A stretch of DNA of 6,750 bases from Agrobacterium fabrum (lineage in GTDB: Bacteria > Pseudomonadota > Alphaproteobacteria > Rhizobiales > Rhizobiaceae). The notes below the pieces were generated by a model. It worked only from the letters and a program-made list of their open reading frames with translations, was not told the DNA's origin and searched no databases. Made by a program: the position numbers and the translations under genes. The DNA lies in contig QFOL01000217.1 of NCBI GenBank assembly GCA_003241215.1, positions 1 to 6,750 of the forward strand, read 5' to 3'. Shown in pieces: positions 1 to 5,829 of the stretch; position 1 is the stretch's first letter, and each line of letters opens with the position of its first letter.

Positions 1-103
1 TGCGCGACCGCAGGTGCCGCTTGCGGCAGAAAATCCTTGTCTAGCGCTCGGATACAGGCGATCTTCACCTCAAACGACACGCCACTTGGGGAATGCAGGA
101 CCA
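1..103 (-). other. Unidentified flanking sequence left of a breakpoint
   Basis: This stretch does not continue the FAD oxidoreductase that enters it from the right. Read on the minus strand, a frame starting exactly at the GATC (107 down to 3) is open for 35 codons to the window edge, beginning DLVLHSPSGVSFEVK. On the plus strand one frame is also open through here, so the coding strand is not settled. I recognise neither translation. Base composition appears less GC-rich than the adjoining sequence, which fits a separate origin. It could be an internal piece of a gene from a third DNA source. Confidence 0.35.
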
Positions 104-295
104 GATCTGTGTGCCGGCCGAGGCCGTTGCGCCGGAACTGCCGCAGTAGCCCTTGTCAACCAGAACAACCCGCCCGCCGGCTGCTTCCAGCGCCGCCCAG
201 CAACCGGCCGGACCACCGCCGATGACGAGCACATCGCAGGTGATTTCGGTCGTGGTCGAAGACGTGGAGCGGGCGTCTTGCAAGGGCAGGCTCAT
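65..295 (-). CDS. FAD-dependent oxidoreductase, N-terminal fragment (truncated)
   Basis: This is the start of a flavoprotein of the fumarate reductase/succinate dehydrogenase/AprA-like FAD-binding type. Residues 20-48 form the Rossmann nucleotide-binding beta-alpha-beta unit with IGGGPAG (25-31), followed by VLVDKG (44-49), the usual acidic end of the second strand. The next segment, CGSSGATASAG (51-61), matches the small-residue loop that contacts FAD in this family. Family members run to about 500 residues; here only ~64 family-like residues remain before a foreign tail and a stop at 65-67. I chose the ATG at 295 because AAGGA (308-304) lies 8 bases upstream; the ATG at 304 has no such site. 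The gene is divergent from the PhnD-like gene. The truncation most likely reflects the breakpoint at 104-107, and a simple frameshift is less likely because no other frame continues the family sequence. The substrate cannot be told from this piece. Confidence 0.75.
   Translation of the reverse strand: MSLPLQDARSTSSTTTEITCDVLVIGGGPAGCWAALEAAGGRVVLVDKGYCGSSGATASAGTQIWSCIPQVACRLR
104..107. other. Probable left chimeric junction at a GATC
   Basis: The reading frame of the FAD oxidoreductase stub is family-like down to its residues GTQIW, where the codons CAG ATC TGG contain the GATC, then becomes unrelated and stops at 65. A different minus-strand frame that starts on the same GATC is open to the window edge. 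The site is a full BglII-type AGATCT at 103-108. The exact join could lie a few bases either side. That it is a ligation or assembly join is inference. Confidence 0.5.
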
Positions 296-384
296 GGCAG
301 GCATCCTTTCAGCGAAGAAATCGCATTGCACTTTAAATCTATGTATTGCATAGGTTTTTGAGTTGCTTTTCCGGAGTTTCCCCG
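296..384. promoter_or_regulatory. Divergent promoter region with candidate operator repeats
   Basis: This gap separates the divergent FAD oxidoreductase stub and the PhnD-like gene and is AT-rich compared with the genes. Positions 323-330 (GCATTGCA) and 343-350 (GTATTGCA) form a direct repeat with a 20-bp period, two helical turns. Positions 339-353 (CTATGTATTGCATAG) form an inverted repeat with 5-bp arms, CTATG and CATAG. TTGCAC at 326-331 with a weak -10 near 349-354 could be a plus-strand promoter, though the -10 is poor. A shared regulator binding here is an inference; no regulator gene lies in the window. Confidence 0.4.
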
Positions 385-1191
385 ATGTCGCTTGCCAGTC
401 TTGCCATGTATGCCAGCCCTTCGCCGGTCAGGGAGGCGACGGCGCTGTTCTGGGGGGCGCTGGGCGAGCGTCTCCGCACGGGTGGTGTAAATGCGCCGGT
501 GGCGCTGGATGATGAGATTCGTTACGACGAGGCGTGGCTCCGGCCCGACTTGCTGTTCGGCCAGACCTGCGGATATCCCTATGTGCGGCATCTGCGCGGC
601 AAGGTGCAACTGGTGGCAACCCCCGTTTATGGTCTGCCCGGATGCGACGGCCCGCTCAAATGCAGCTTCATCATTGTCAACGCTGCCTCGCCAGTGCAGT
701 CGATAGAGGAATTGAGGGGCACTCGGGCTGCGATCAACGAACCCGGCAGCAATTCCGGCTACAATCTGTTTCGGGCTTTCGTGGCGCCACATGCGAATGC
801 CGGCCGGTTCTTCTCCTCTGTCTTGGAGACCGGCGGTCATCTGGCGAGTATCGATGCGGTTTCGAAAGGGGAGGCAGATGTCGCTTCCATCGACTGCGTC
901 ACCTTCGGCAACACACTGCGCTTTGATCCGCAACGGGTTGCGGGCGTGCGCATTCTTGCCGAAACTGCGAAGGGGCCGGGCCTGCCTTTCATCACTGCCG
1001 CTGCGACACCGGAAAGGGAACTCGTGATCTTGCGACGTGCCTTGGCGCAGACCATCGCCGACCCCGCACTTGCCGGTGTCTGCGATACGCTCTCGTTGCG
1101 CGGCATCGATCTGCTCGACGATACCGACTACGAAGTGCTGGCCGAGTTTGATCGGGAGGCCGCGCGTCATGGTTACCCCGTTATTGACTGA
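385..1191 (+). CDS. PhnD-like binding-fold protein without signal peptide
   Basis: This 268-residue protein belongs to the PhnD/SsuA/transferrin-like group annotated as phosphate/phosphonate ABC transporter substrate-binding proteins. Features seen are FGQTCGYPY (58-66), LVATPVYGLPGC (76-87), the SIEELRGTRAAINEP segment (106-120), SNSGYNLFR (122-130), ETGGHLASIDAV (148-159), GEADVASIDCVT (162-173) and a PGLPFIT motif (198-204). These are the hinge and ligand-pocket elements of a two-lobed type II binding fold. No signal peptide or lipobox is present: the N-terminus reads MSLASLAMYASPSPVREA, so the protein is probably cytosolic and may be a sensor or ligand-binding enzyme-like protein and not a transport component. 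The ATG at 385 is preferred over a TTG at 346 because GGAG (373-376) lies 8 bases before it. No transporter genes of its own are adjacent. Its 3' end overlaps the converging ATPase gene by 19 bases. The ligand is unknown. Confidence 0.8.
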   Translation: MSLASLAMYASPSPVREATALFWGALGERLRTGGVNAPVALDDEIRYDEAWLRPDLLFGQTCGYPYVRHLRGKVQLVATPVYGLPGCDGPLKCSFIIVNAASPVQSIEELRGTRAAINEPGSNSGYNLFRAFVAPHANAGRFFSSVLETGGHLASIDAVSKGEADVASIDCVTFGNTLRFDPQRVAGVRILAETAKGPGLPFITAAATPERELVILRRALAQTIADPALAGVCDTLSLRGIDLLDDTDYEVLAEFDREAARHGYPVID

Positions 1192-2150
1192 GGCAATGCT
1201 TCTGCTTCCGCCATGAGCGAAAAGTGGCAGGCGACACTGCGGCCTGATGGGCCGGCGGAAACAAGCAGCGGCACCTCGCCTGCGCAGCGTGGGCGCGCCA
1301 GCGGACAGCGTTTGTGGAAACGGCAGCCGGAGGGCGGGTTGCCCGGGCTTGGCAATTCTCCGGAAAGCACGATGCGCTCACGTCGGCGGCCGGGATCGAG
1401 TGTGAGATTGGCCGAGAGCAGTGCCTGTGTGTAGGGATGCGCGGGGCTGTGAAACAAGTCGGCCGTCGGCCCGCTCTCGACGATCTGGCCAAGATACATC
1501 ACGGCGACACGATCGGTAACCCGGCCAACGACGTTGAGATTGTGGGAGATGAGCAGATAGCTGAGCCTTAGCCGATCCCGAAGCACGCGCAGGAGATTGA
1601 GCAATTCGCCCTGAATGGAGATGTCGAGGCCAGCCGTCGGTTCATCGGCAACGATGATCGAGGGTTCGGCCGCAAGCGCCCGCACAAGCGCCACGCGCCG
1701 CGCCTGCCCGCCGCTCAGCTGGTGCGGATAACGGGAAAGAAGCTGTTCGCCGAGGCCGATGCTTTCCGCAAGGGCGGAGATCCGCACCCAGCTCTCGGCC
1801 GAATGCGCTTTGCGTATTTTGAGCGGTTCGGCCAGAAGCGCGCGCACCGTCATGCGCGGAGAAAGCGAGGCGGCGGGGTCCTGAAATAACAGCTGGATGC
1901 GGCGCTGCAGATCATTGCGGCGCCTGGTCGCTGTGGTATCCAGCGTTTCTCCGGCAACCGAAAGCGTACCGGCGGCAAGCGGCTGAAGCCCGACGATGGC
2001 CCGGGCGAGGGAAGATTTTCCGCATCCGCTTTCACCGACAAGACCAAGGGTTTCGCCGGAGAACAGATCCAGTGACACGCCGTCGACGGCGGTCAGCCGG
2101 TCATAACGTATCACCGCATTTTTCAGTGAGAGGGCGGGTGCGCTCATCAT
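1173..2150 (-). CDS. Oligopeptide/dipeptide ABC transporter ATP-binding protein (DppF/OppF-like)
   Basis: This is the second ATPase of the importer, cytoplasmic, pairing with the DppD-like ATPase to drive uptake. In 325 residues it has Walker A GESGCGKSS (39-47), a Q-loop at Q90 in LLFQDP, the ABC signature LSGGQARRV (145-153), Walker B IIVADE (165-170) and an H-loop at H203 in ISHNLN. The signature continuation GGQARR departs slightly from the more usual GGQRQR. The C-terminal oligopeptide-transporter extension (about 235-308) ends in the cysteine pattern C276, C282, C289 and C308. The frame is open further upstream to 2219, but that part lies inside the preceding gene. An ATGATGA at 2150-2144 overlaps that gene's TGA (2149-2147), and GGAGG sits just ahead. 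The second ATG at 2147 is equally possible and has better spacing. The TAA at 1175-1173 falls within the converging PhnD-like gene. It is the last gene of the operon. Confidence 0.93.
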   Translation of the reverse strand: MMSAPALSLKNAVIRYDRLTAVDGVSLDLFSGETLGLVGESGCGKSSLARAIVGLQPLAAGTLSVAGETLDTTATRRRNDLQRRIQLLFQDPAASLSPRMTVRALLAEPLKIRKAHSAESWVRISALAESIGLGEQLLSRYPHQLSGGQARRVALVRALAAEPSIIVADEPTAGLDISIQGELLNLLRVLRDRLRLSYLLISHNLNVVGRVTDRVAVMYLGQIVESGPTADLFHSPAHPYTQALLSANLTLDPGRRRERIVLSGELPSPGNPPSGCRFHKRCPLARPRCAGEVPLLVSAGPSGRSVACHFSLMAEAEALPQSITG

Positions 2151-3121
2151 GCCGCCTCCAGCCAGCAGAAGAAGCTCTGCCCGCTTTTTGCCTGCCGGCG
2201 TGGCGGCTTTTCCACACAACGTCCGTGGCGGGAGGGACAGCGCTCAGCGAAGATGCAGCCCTGCGGCCGGTGGGCGGGATCGGGAACGGTACCGGGAATG
2301 GTGGCAAGATCCTGCCGGCGGTCGAAGGCGGCGTAGGGGTCGATTTCGCAGTTGAGCAAGGCCCGGGTATAGGGATGGTGAGGGCGATGCAAGACGTCTG
2401 TCACCCGGCCGCTTTCCACCACCGTTCCCGCATACATCACGATGACGCTGTCGCAGAGTTCGGCAATCAGCCCCATGCTGTGACTGACGACCAGCATGGA
2501 AGCGACAGTCCGTTGCCGCAGCCGATGCAGCATCTCCACCACCTGCGCTTCAACCGTGGCATCGAGCGCGGTCGTCGGTTCGTCGGCAATCAGCAGCTTC
2601 GGTTCGACCAGAAGCGCCATGGCGATGACAACGCGCTGTCGCATGCCGCCGGAGAATTCGTGCGGATACTGGTGCATGCGCCGCGCCGCATCCTGCAAGC
2701 CCACATCGGCGAGCACCGCTTCCGCCCGCGCCCAGAGCGCGCGCCGGCTTTCCTTTGGAAACCGCCGGCGCTGGATGTCGACGAGCTGTGTGCCAATCGT
2801 GAACATGGGGTTGAGCGCGGTCATAGGGTCCTGAAAGACCATGGCTATATCGGTGCCGCGCAGCCTTGTGGTTTCCCCCGATGCCAGGTCGGTCTCGCAT
2901 CCGTCGAAGGCCGCACGGTTTGCCGAAATTTCCGCATTATCGGCAAGCAGGCCGAGCAGCGTGAAGGCGACCGTCGATTTGCCGCTGCCGCTCTCGCCGA
3001 CGAGGCCGACCGACTGGCCGCGGCCTATGGTGATATCGACGCCGTCGAGAATATGCGCGCTGCGCCCGGCGCCCCTGTAGGACACGTTGAGGTTTTCGAT
3101 GTGAACGAGGGCGTCTGTCAC
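2147..3121 (-). CDS. Oligopeptide/dipeptide ABC transporter ATP-binding protein (DppD/OppD-like)
   Basis: This is the first ATPase of the family-5 importer, a 324-residue cytoplasmic protein. It has Walker A GESGSGKST (42-50), a Q-loop at Q97 in MVFQDPMTALNP, the signature FSGGMRQRV (156-164), Walker B LLIADE (176-181) with a D-loop TALD, and an H-loop at H214 in VVSHSMGLIAE. The C-terminal extension typical of this subfamily follows (HHPYTRALL at 248-256), with cysteines C289, C295 and C302 plus C319. In some Dpp-type ATPases these cysteines are reported to hold an iron-sulfur cluster. The start is GTG at 3121, forming a GTGA overlap with the upstream permease stop; GAGGA (3133-3129) lies 7 bases before it. 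All catalytic motifs are intact. The substrate cannot be set from the ATPase. Confidence 0.94.
   Translation of the reverse strand: MTDALVHIENLNVSYRGAGRSAHILDGVDITIGRGQSVGLVGESGSGKSTVAFTLLGLLADNAEISANRAAFDGCETDLASGETTRLRGTDIAMVFQDPMTALNPMFTIGTQLVDIQRRRFPKESRRALWARAEAVLADVGLQDAARRMHQYPHEFSGGMRQRVVIAMALLVEPKLLIADEPTTALDATVEAQVVEMLHRLRQRTVASMLVVSHSMGLIAELCDSVIVMYAGTVVESGRVTDVLHRPHHPYTRALLNCEIDPYAAFDRRQDLATIPGTVPDPAHRPQGCIFAERCPSRHGRCVEKPPRRQAKSGQSFFCWLEAA
2151..2159 (-). promoter_or_regulatory. Ribosome binding site for the second ATPase gene
   Basis: GGAGG on the minus strand at 2159-2155 is the strongest Shine-Dalgarno match in the operon. It lies 4 bases before the ATG at 2150 and 7 bases before the ATG at 2147, so it supports a start here and argues against the longer upstream reading that begins inside the previous gene. 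Confidence 0.7.
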
Positions 3122-3951
3122 AGGGTTTTCCTCAGTTTCGGGTCGAGTGTGTCGCGCAGGGCTTCACCGAGAAGCGCAAAACCGAGTGTCGCGAGGATCA
3201 GCGCCAGACCAGAAAAGGTGGCGAGCCATACCGACTGGTCGAGATAGGTGTAGCCGTCATTCAGCAGGTTGCCCCAGCTTGCAAGCGGCGGGCGCACGCC
3301 AAGGCCGAGGAAGCTCAACCCCGCCTCGATGGTGATGACAACAGGGATATCCATGCATGCCAGCACGAAAATCGGGCCGATGATATTGGGCGTGACGTGA
3401 TGCAGGACAATCCGCCACGTTTCCGCACCGAGGACCCTTTCGGCCTCGATGAAGGGGCTGTTGCGGATCGCAATCGTCTGGGCGCGGGCGACCCGGCCGA
3501 AATGCGGAATGAAGACGATGCTGACCAGCAGGACGACATTGCCAAGACCGGGGCCGAAGACGGCGACGAGCGCCAGAGCGAGGATAATGCTTGGAAACGA
3601 AGTCACGACATCGAAGACACCGACGATGAAGAGGTCGACGACGCGTGAGGAGAGGGCGGCCGCTACGCCAAGTGCGACGCCCGTTGTCAGCGAAATGGCG
3701 ATGACGGAGAGAGAAATGCCGAGCGCTATCCGCGCGCCATGGACAAGACGGCTTAATATGTCGCGCCCGAGATGATCGGTCCCCAGAAGATGCTGCAGTG
3801 ACGGGTCCATGAACCGGCTTGCCGGTGCGATCGCGTTCGGGCCATAAGGCGCGATCAGCGGCGCAGCGATTGCCACGAGACAGAGCAGCGTAACGGCAAA
3901 GAGCGCAAATGTGCCGCCGGGCCGGCGGGAAAGATCGTGGAGCAGGGTCAT
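3118..3951 (-). CDS. Oligopeptide/dipeptide ABC transporter permease (DppC/OppC-like)
   Basis: This 277-residue inner-membrane permease belongs to the binding-protein-dependent transport family. Residues 13-34 form the first membrane helix. The subfamily mark GTDHLGRDILSR (57-68) follows, then helices at about 74-102, 107-132 and 134-150. The cytoplasmic EAA loop that docks onto the ATPases is at about 169-188 (EAERVLGAETWRIVLHHVTP). Further helices follow at about 192-216 and 243-262, with the typical end LGEALRDTLDPKLR. Length is normal for DppC/OppC. The ATG at 3951 overlaps the TGA of the upstream permease (ATGA), with GGAAGG (3965-3960) 8 bases ahead. It would form a heterodimeric channel with the DppB-like permease. 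Helix limits are estimated by eye. Confidence 0.94.
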   Translation of the reverse strand: MTLLHDLSRRPGGTFALFAVTLLCLVAIAAPLIAPYGPNAIAPASRFMDPSLQHLLGTDHLGRDILSRLVHGARIALGISLSVIAISLTTGVALGVAAALSSRVVDLFIVGVFDVVTSFPSIILALALVAVFGPGLGNVVLLVSIVFIPHFGRVARAQTIAIRNSPFIEAERVLGAETWRIVLHHVTPNIIGPIFVLACMDIPVVITIEAGLSFLGLGVRPPLASWGNLLNDGYTYLDQSVWLATFSGLALILATLGFALLGEALRDTLDPKLRKTL

Positions 3952-4928
3952 TGCCGTTGCCTTCCAGTAACGAGCCGGGCGCGTTCGCGCGGATCGAGCA
4001 GGCTTTGGGACAGGTCCGCAATGAGATTGGTCAGAACGTAAAGCAGCACGATGACAAAGACGCCGCCCTGGACCACCGGATAGTTGCGGGTGCGAATGGC
4101 GTCATAGATCAGCGAACCGAGACCGGGACGGTTGAAAATGACTTCGGCAAAAACCGCCCCGCCCAGAAGTTCGCCGAACCCCATGCCAAGCACCGCGACG
4201 GTGGGCAATAGCGCCGGTTTGAGGGCATATTTCACCAGGATTTTTGTCTCGCTGACCCCATAGGCCCGCAGCGTGCGGATCTGGTTTTCACCAAGCACTT
4301 CCAGCAGCGAGGCGCGCAGCAGGCGGGCGATATAGCCGATCCAGCCGGCGGCCAGCGCCGCCGTCGGCAGTGCGAGATGCCAGAGCTGGTCGCCGATATC
4401 GCCGCTGTTGCCGGCGCCCAGCACCGGAAACCACCGCAGCTTTACCGAAAACATCATCAGGAGGAACACCGAGACGACAAAGCTCGGTGTCGAGATGAAG
4501 CCGACGCTGAGGAACGCGATAAGCTGGTCCGTCCTGCCGCCCGGCCAGCGGGCGGAGACAAGCGCAAGCGGCACGCCGAGCGCGATGGCGCAAAGCATGG
4601 CGGAAACGGCCAGCGCCGCCGTGTTCGGCAAGGCTGCCGCAACAAGGGTAATGACCGGGCGGCCGTTGAAAACGTCTTCGCCGAGATCGCCGGAAAACAG
4701 CCGGCCGAAAAAGGCAAACACCTGCTCGATCAGCGGCCTGTCGAGACCGATGCGGGCGTTGAGCGCCGCCACGGCCTCGGGCGTAGCGCGTGAACCGAGG
4801 ATCACCGTTGCGGGATCGCCGGGGATCAGCCGTGTGAGCGCCATCAACAAAACAACGGAACCGGCCACGGCGAGAAGCGCCGTAACCAGCTTGAAGGCGA
4901 GATGAATGTGCAGGGATGCGCTCCTCAT
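3948..4928 (-). CDS. Oligopeptide/dipeptide ABC transporter permease (DppB/OppB-like)
   Basis: This 326-residue inner-membrane permease is the first complete gene after the binding-protein gene. The N-terminal helix (about 12-33) runs into IPGDPA (35-40), a DppB/OppB hallmark. A short periplasmic stretch follows, then helices at about 96-125, 136-160 and 183-202. The EAA loop lies at about 210-242 (EVLGENQIRTLRAYG, then ALKPALLP), followed by AEVIFNRPGLG (261-271), a late helix at about 285-305 and the LDPRER end (311-316). It is full length for the family. The ATG at 4928 is the only reasonable in-frame start. Its AGGGA (4942-4938) is 9 bases upstream, but both lie inside a perfect inverted repeat that could lower its translation. 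Spacing to the binding-protein stop is 42 bases, the only gap in the operon. Confidence 0.94.
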   Translation of the reverse strand: MRSASLHIHLAFKLVTALLAVAGSVVLLMALTRLIPGDPATVILGSRATPEAVAALNARIGLDRPLIEQVFAFFGRLFSGDLGEDVFNGRPVITLVAAALPNTAALAVSAMLCAIALGVPLALVSARWPGGRTDQLIAFLSVGFISTPSFVVSVFLLMMFSVKLRWFPVLGAGNSGDIGDQLWHLALPTAALAAGWIGYIARLLRASLLEVLGENQIRTLRAYGVSETKILVKYALKPALLPTVAVLGMGFGELLGGAVFAEVIFNRPGLGSLIYDAIRTRNYPVVQGGVFVIVLLYVLTNLIADLSQSLLDPRERARLVTGRQRQ

Positions 4929-4943
4929 CGCAGCGCATCCCTG
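4911..4943 (-). promoter_or_regulatory. mRNA hairpin enclosing the permease start codon
   Basis: The arms CAGGGATGCGCT (4911-4922) and AGCGCATCCCTG (4932-4943) are exact reverse complements, 12 bp, with a 9-base loop. In the minus-strand transcript the AGGGA Shine-Dalgarno (4942-4938) sits in the 5' arm, the AUG (4928-4926) is in the loop, and codons 3-6 of the permease make the 3' arm. Eight of the twelve pairs are G-C. There is no U-run after it, so it does not look like an intrinsic terminator. Inferred roles are damping permease translation or protecting the 3' end of the binding-protein message, as at other importer operons where binding protein exceeds permease. Confidence 0.6.
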
Positions 4944-4970
4944 TCGGTCATTGGGAAAACGCGCACCGGA

Positions 4971-5829
4971 TCAGGCCGTCGCTTCCGTAAAGGCCGTGTA
5001 GAGCCAGTTGTTGCCATTCGGAAGAACGCCGGGCTTCAGCCATTTGCGTGAGGCAAAAGCATTCAGATTATGCGTGATCCAGATGAAGGCGGCGGATTCG
5101 TCGAGCAGCTTCTGGGCCTCGATGTAAATCTTTTCGCGCTCGGCGGGATCGACCGTGACGCCGCCCTTTTCATGCAGCGCATCGTAATCGGCGTTTTTCC
5201 AGCGCTGCCAGTTCCATTGGCCGACCTGCGCCGAGGTGAACCATTGCGTCTGGAAGCCGGGGTCGAATTTTCCGTTGAATTTCACGAGCGAAAGTTCGAG
5301 GTCCCTGCTGGCGTCGTTTTTGCCGAGCGCCCAGTAGGCGGCGGATTCCAGCGCCTCGATCTCGACCTCGATGCCGACTTCGGCGAGGTTGGCCTGAATG
5401 ATCTGGGCGATGGCCTCATAACGCGCCGTCGCCTCGATGGTGAGCCTGGTCTTGAAACCGTTCGCGTGGCCGGCCTCGGCAAGCAATGCCTGCGCCTTCT
5501 CCAGGTCCCGCGTATAAACCGGCGCGTCTTTCCAGTATCCGAGCAGGCTTGGCGCAAGCAGCGAATTGGCGCGCGGATAGATGCCGGAATAGGCGCCCTG
5601 CAGGATTGCGTCGATATCCACGGCATACCGGATCGCCTGGCGGACGCGGATATCGTTGAAGGGGGCCTTCTCGATGTTCGGGCCGAACCAGACGTAATCG
5701 ATGGCGGGAATTTCCGTCACACTTGCATCCGGCAGGTTCGCGAGCGCCTTGCCGCTTTCGGGGTCGACTGCGGTGAAGTCGATTTCGCCGGACTGGAAGG
5801 CGATCTCCGAGGTCTTCTGCTCGCCGATC
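4971..5829 (-). pseudogene. Family-5 ABC solute-binding protein, C-terminal fragment
   Basis: This is the periplasmic solute-binding component of the adjoining importer, reduced to its last ~286 residues. Recognisable family-5 (SBP_bac_5) elements are TSEIAFQSGEIDF just after the seam, DIRVRQAIRYAVDIDAIL (the conserved V-R-Q-A-I-x-Y-A-x-D motif), LEKAQALLAEAG, an IEIEA-like strand (EVEIEALES) and AEREKIYIEAQKLLDESAAFIW near the end. The signal peptide and most of lobe I are missing because the sequence switches to dgcB. Position and strand agree with an operon order of binding protein, two permeases, two ATPases. The operon promoter would lie upstream of the missing half and so is not in the window. 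The ligand could be a di- or oligopeptide, nickel, glutathione or an opine-like compound; nothing here decides. Confidence 0.85.

Noticed and set aside
292..1170. 292-codon minus-strand open frame opposite the PhnD-like gene
   Set aside because: It is a shadow of a recognised gene and would overlap the FAD oxidoreductase start. The plus-strand product has clear family motifs and a good Shine-Dalgarno, while this one has neither.
2151..2219. N-terminal extension of the second ATPase to 2219
   Set aside because: It lies entirely within the preceding ATPase gene, adds residues not seen in the family, and ignores the GGAGG plus ATGATGA start at 2159-2144.
2072..3247. 391-codon plus-strand open frame across the ATPase 1 gene
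   Set aside because: It is antisense to a protein with every ABC ATPase motif intact, has a low-complexity Arg/His/Gly composition, and shows no plausible ribosome site or family match.
4911..4943. Inverted repeat read as an intrinsic terminator after the binding-protein gene
   Set aside because: There is no T-run after the stem in the transcription direction, and the repeat overlaps the next gene's start codon, so a translation or mRNA-stability role fits better.
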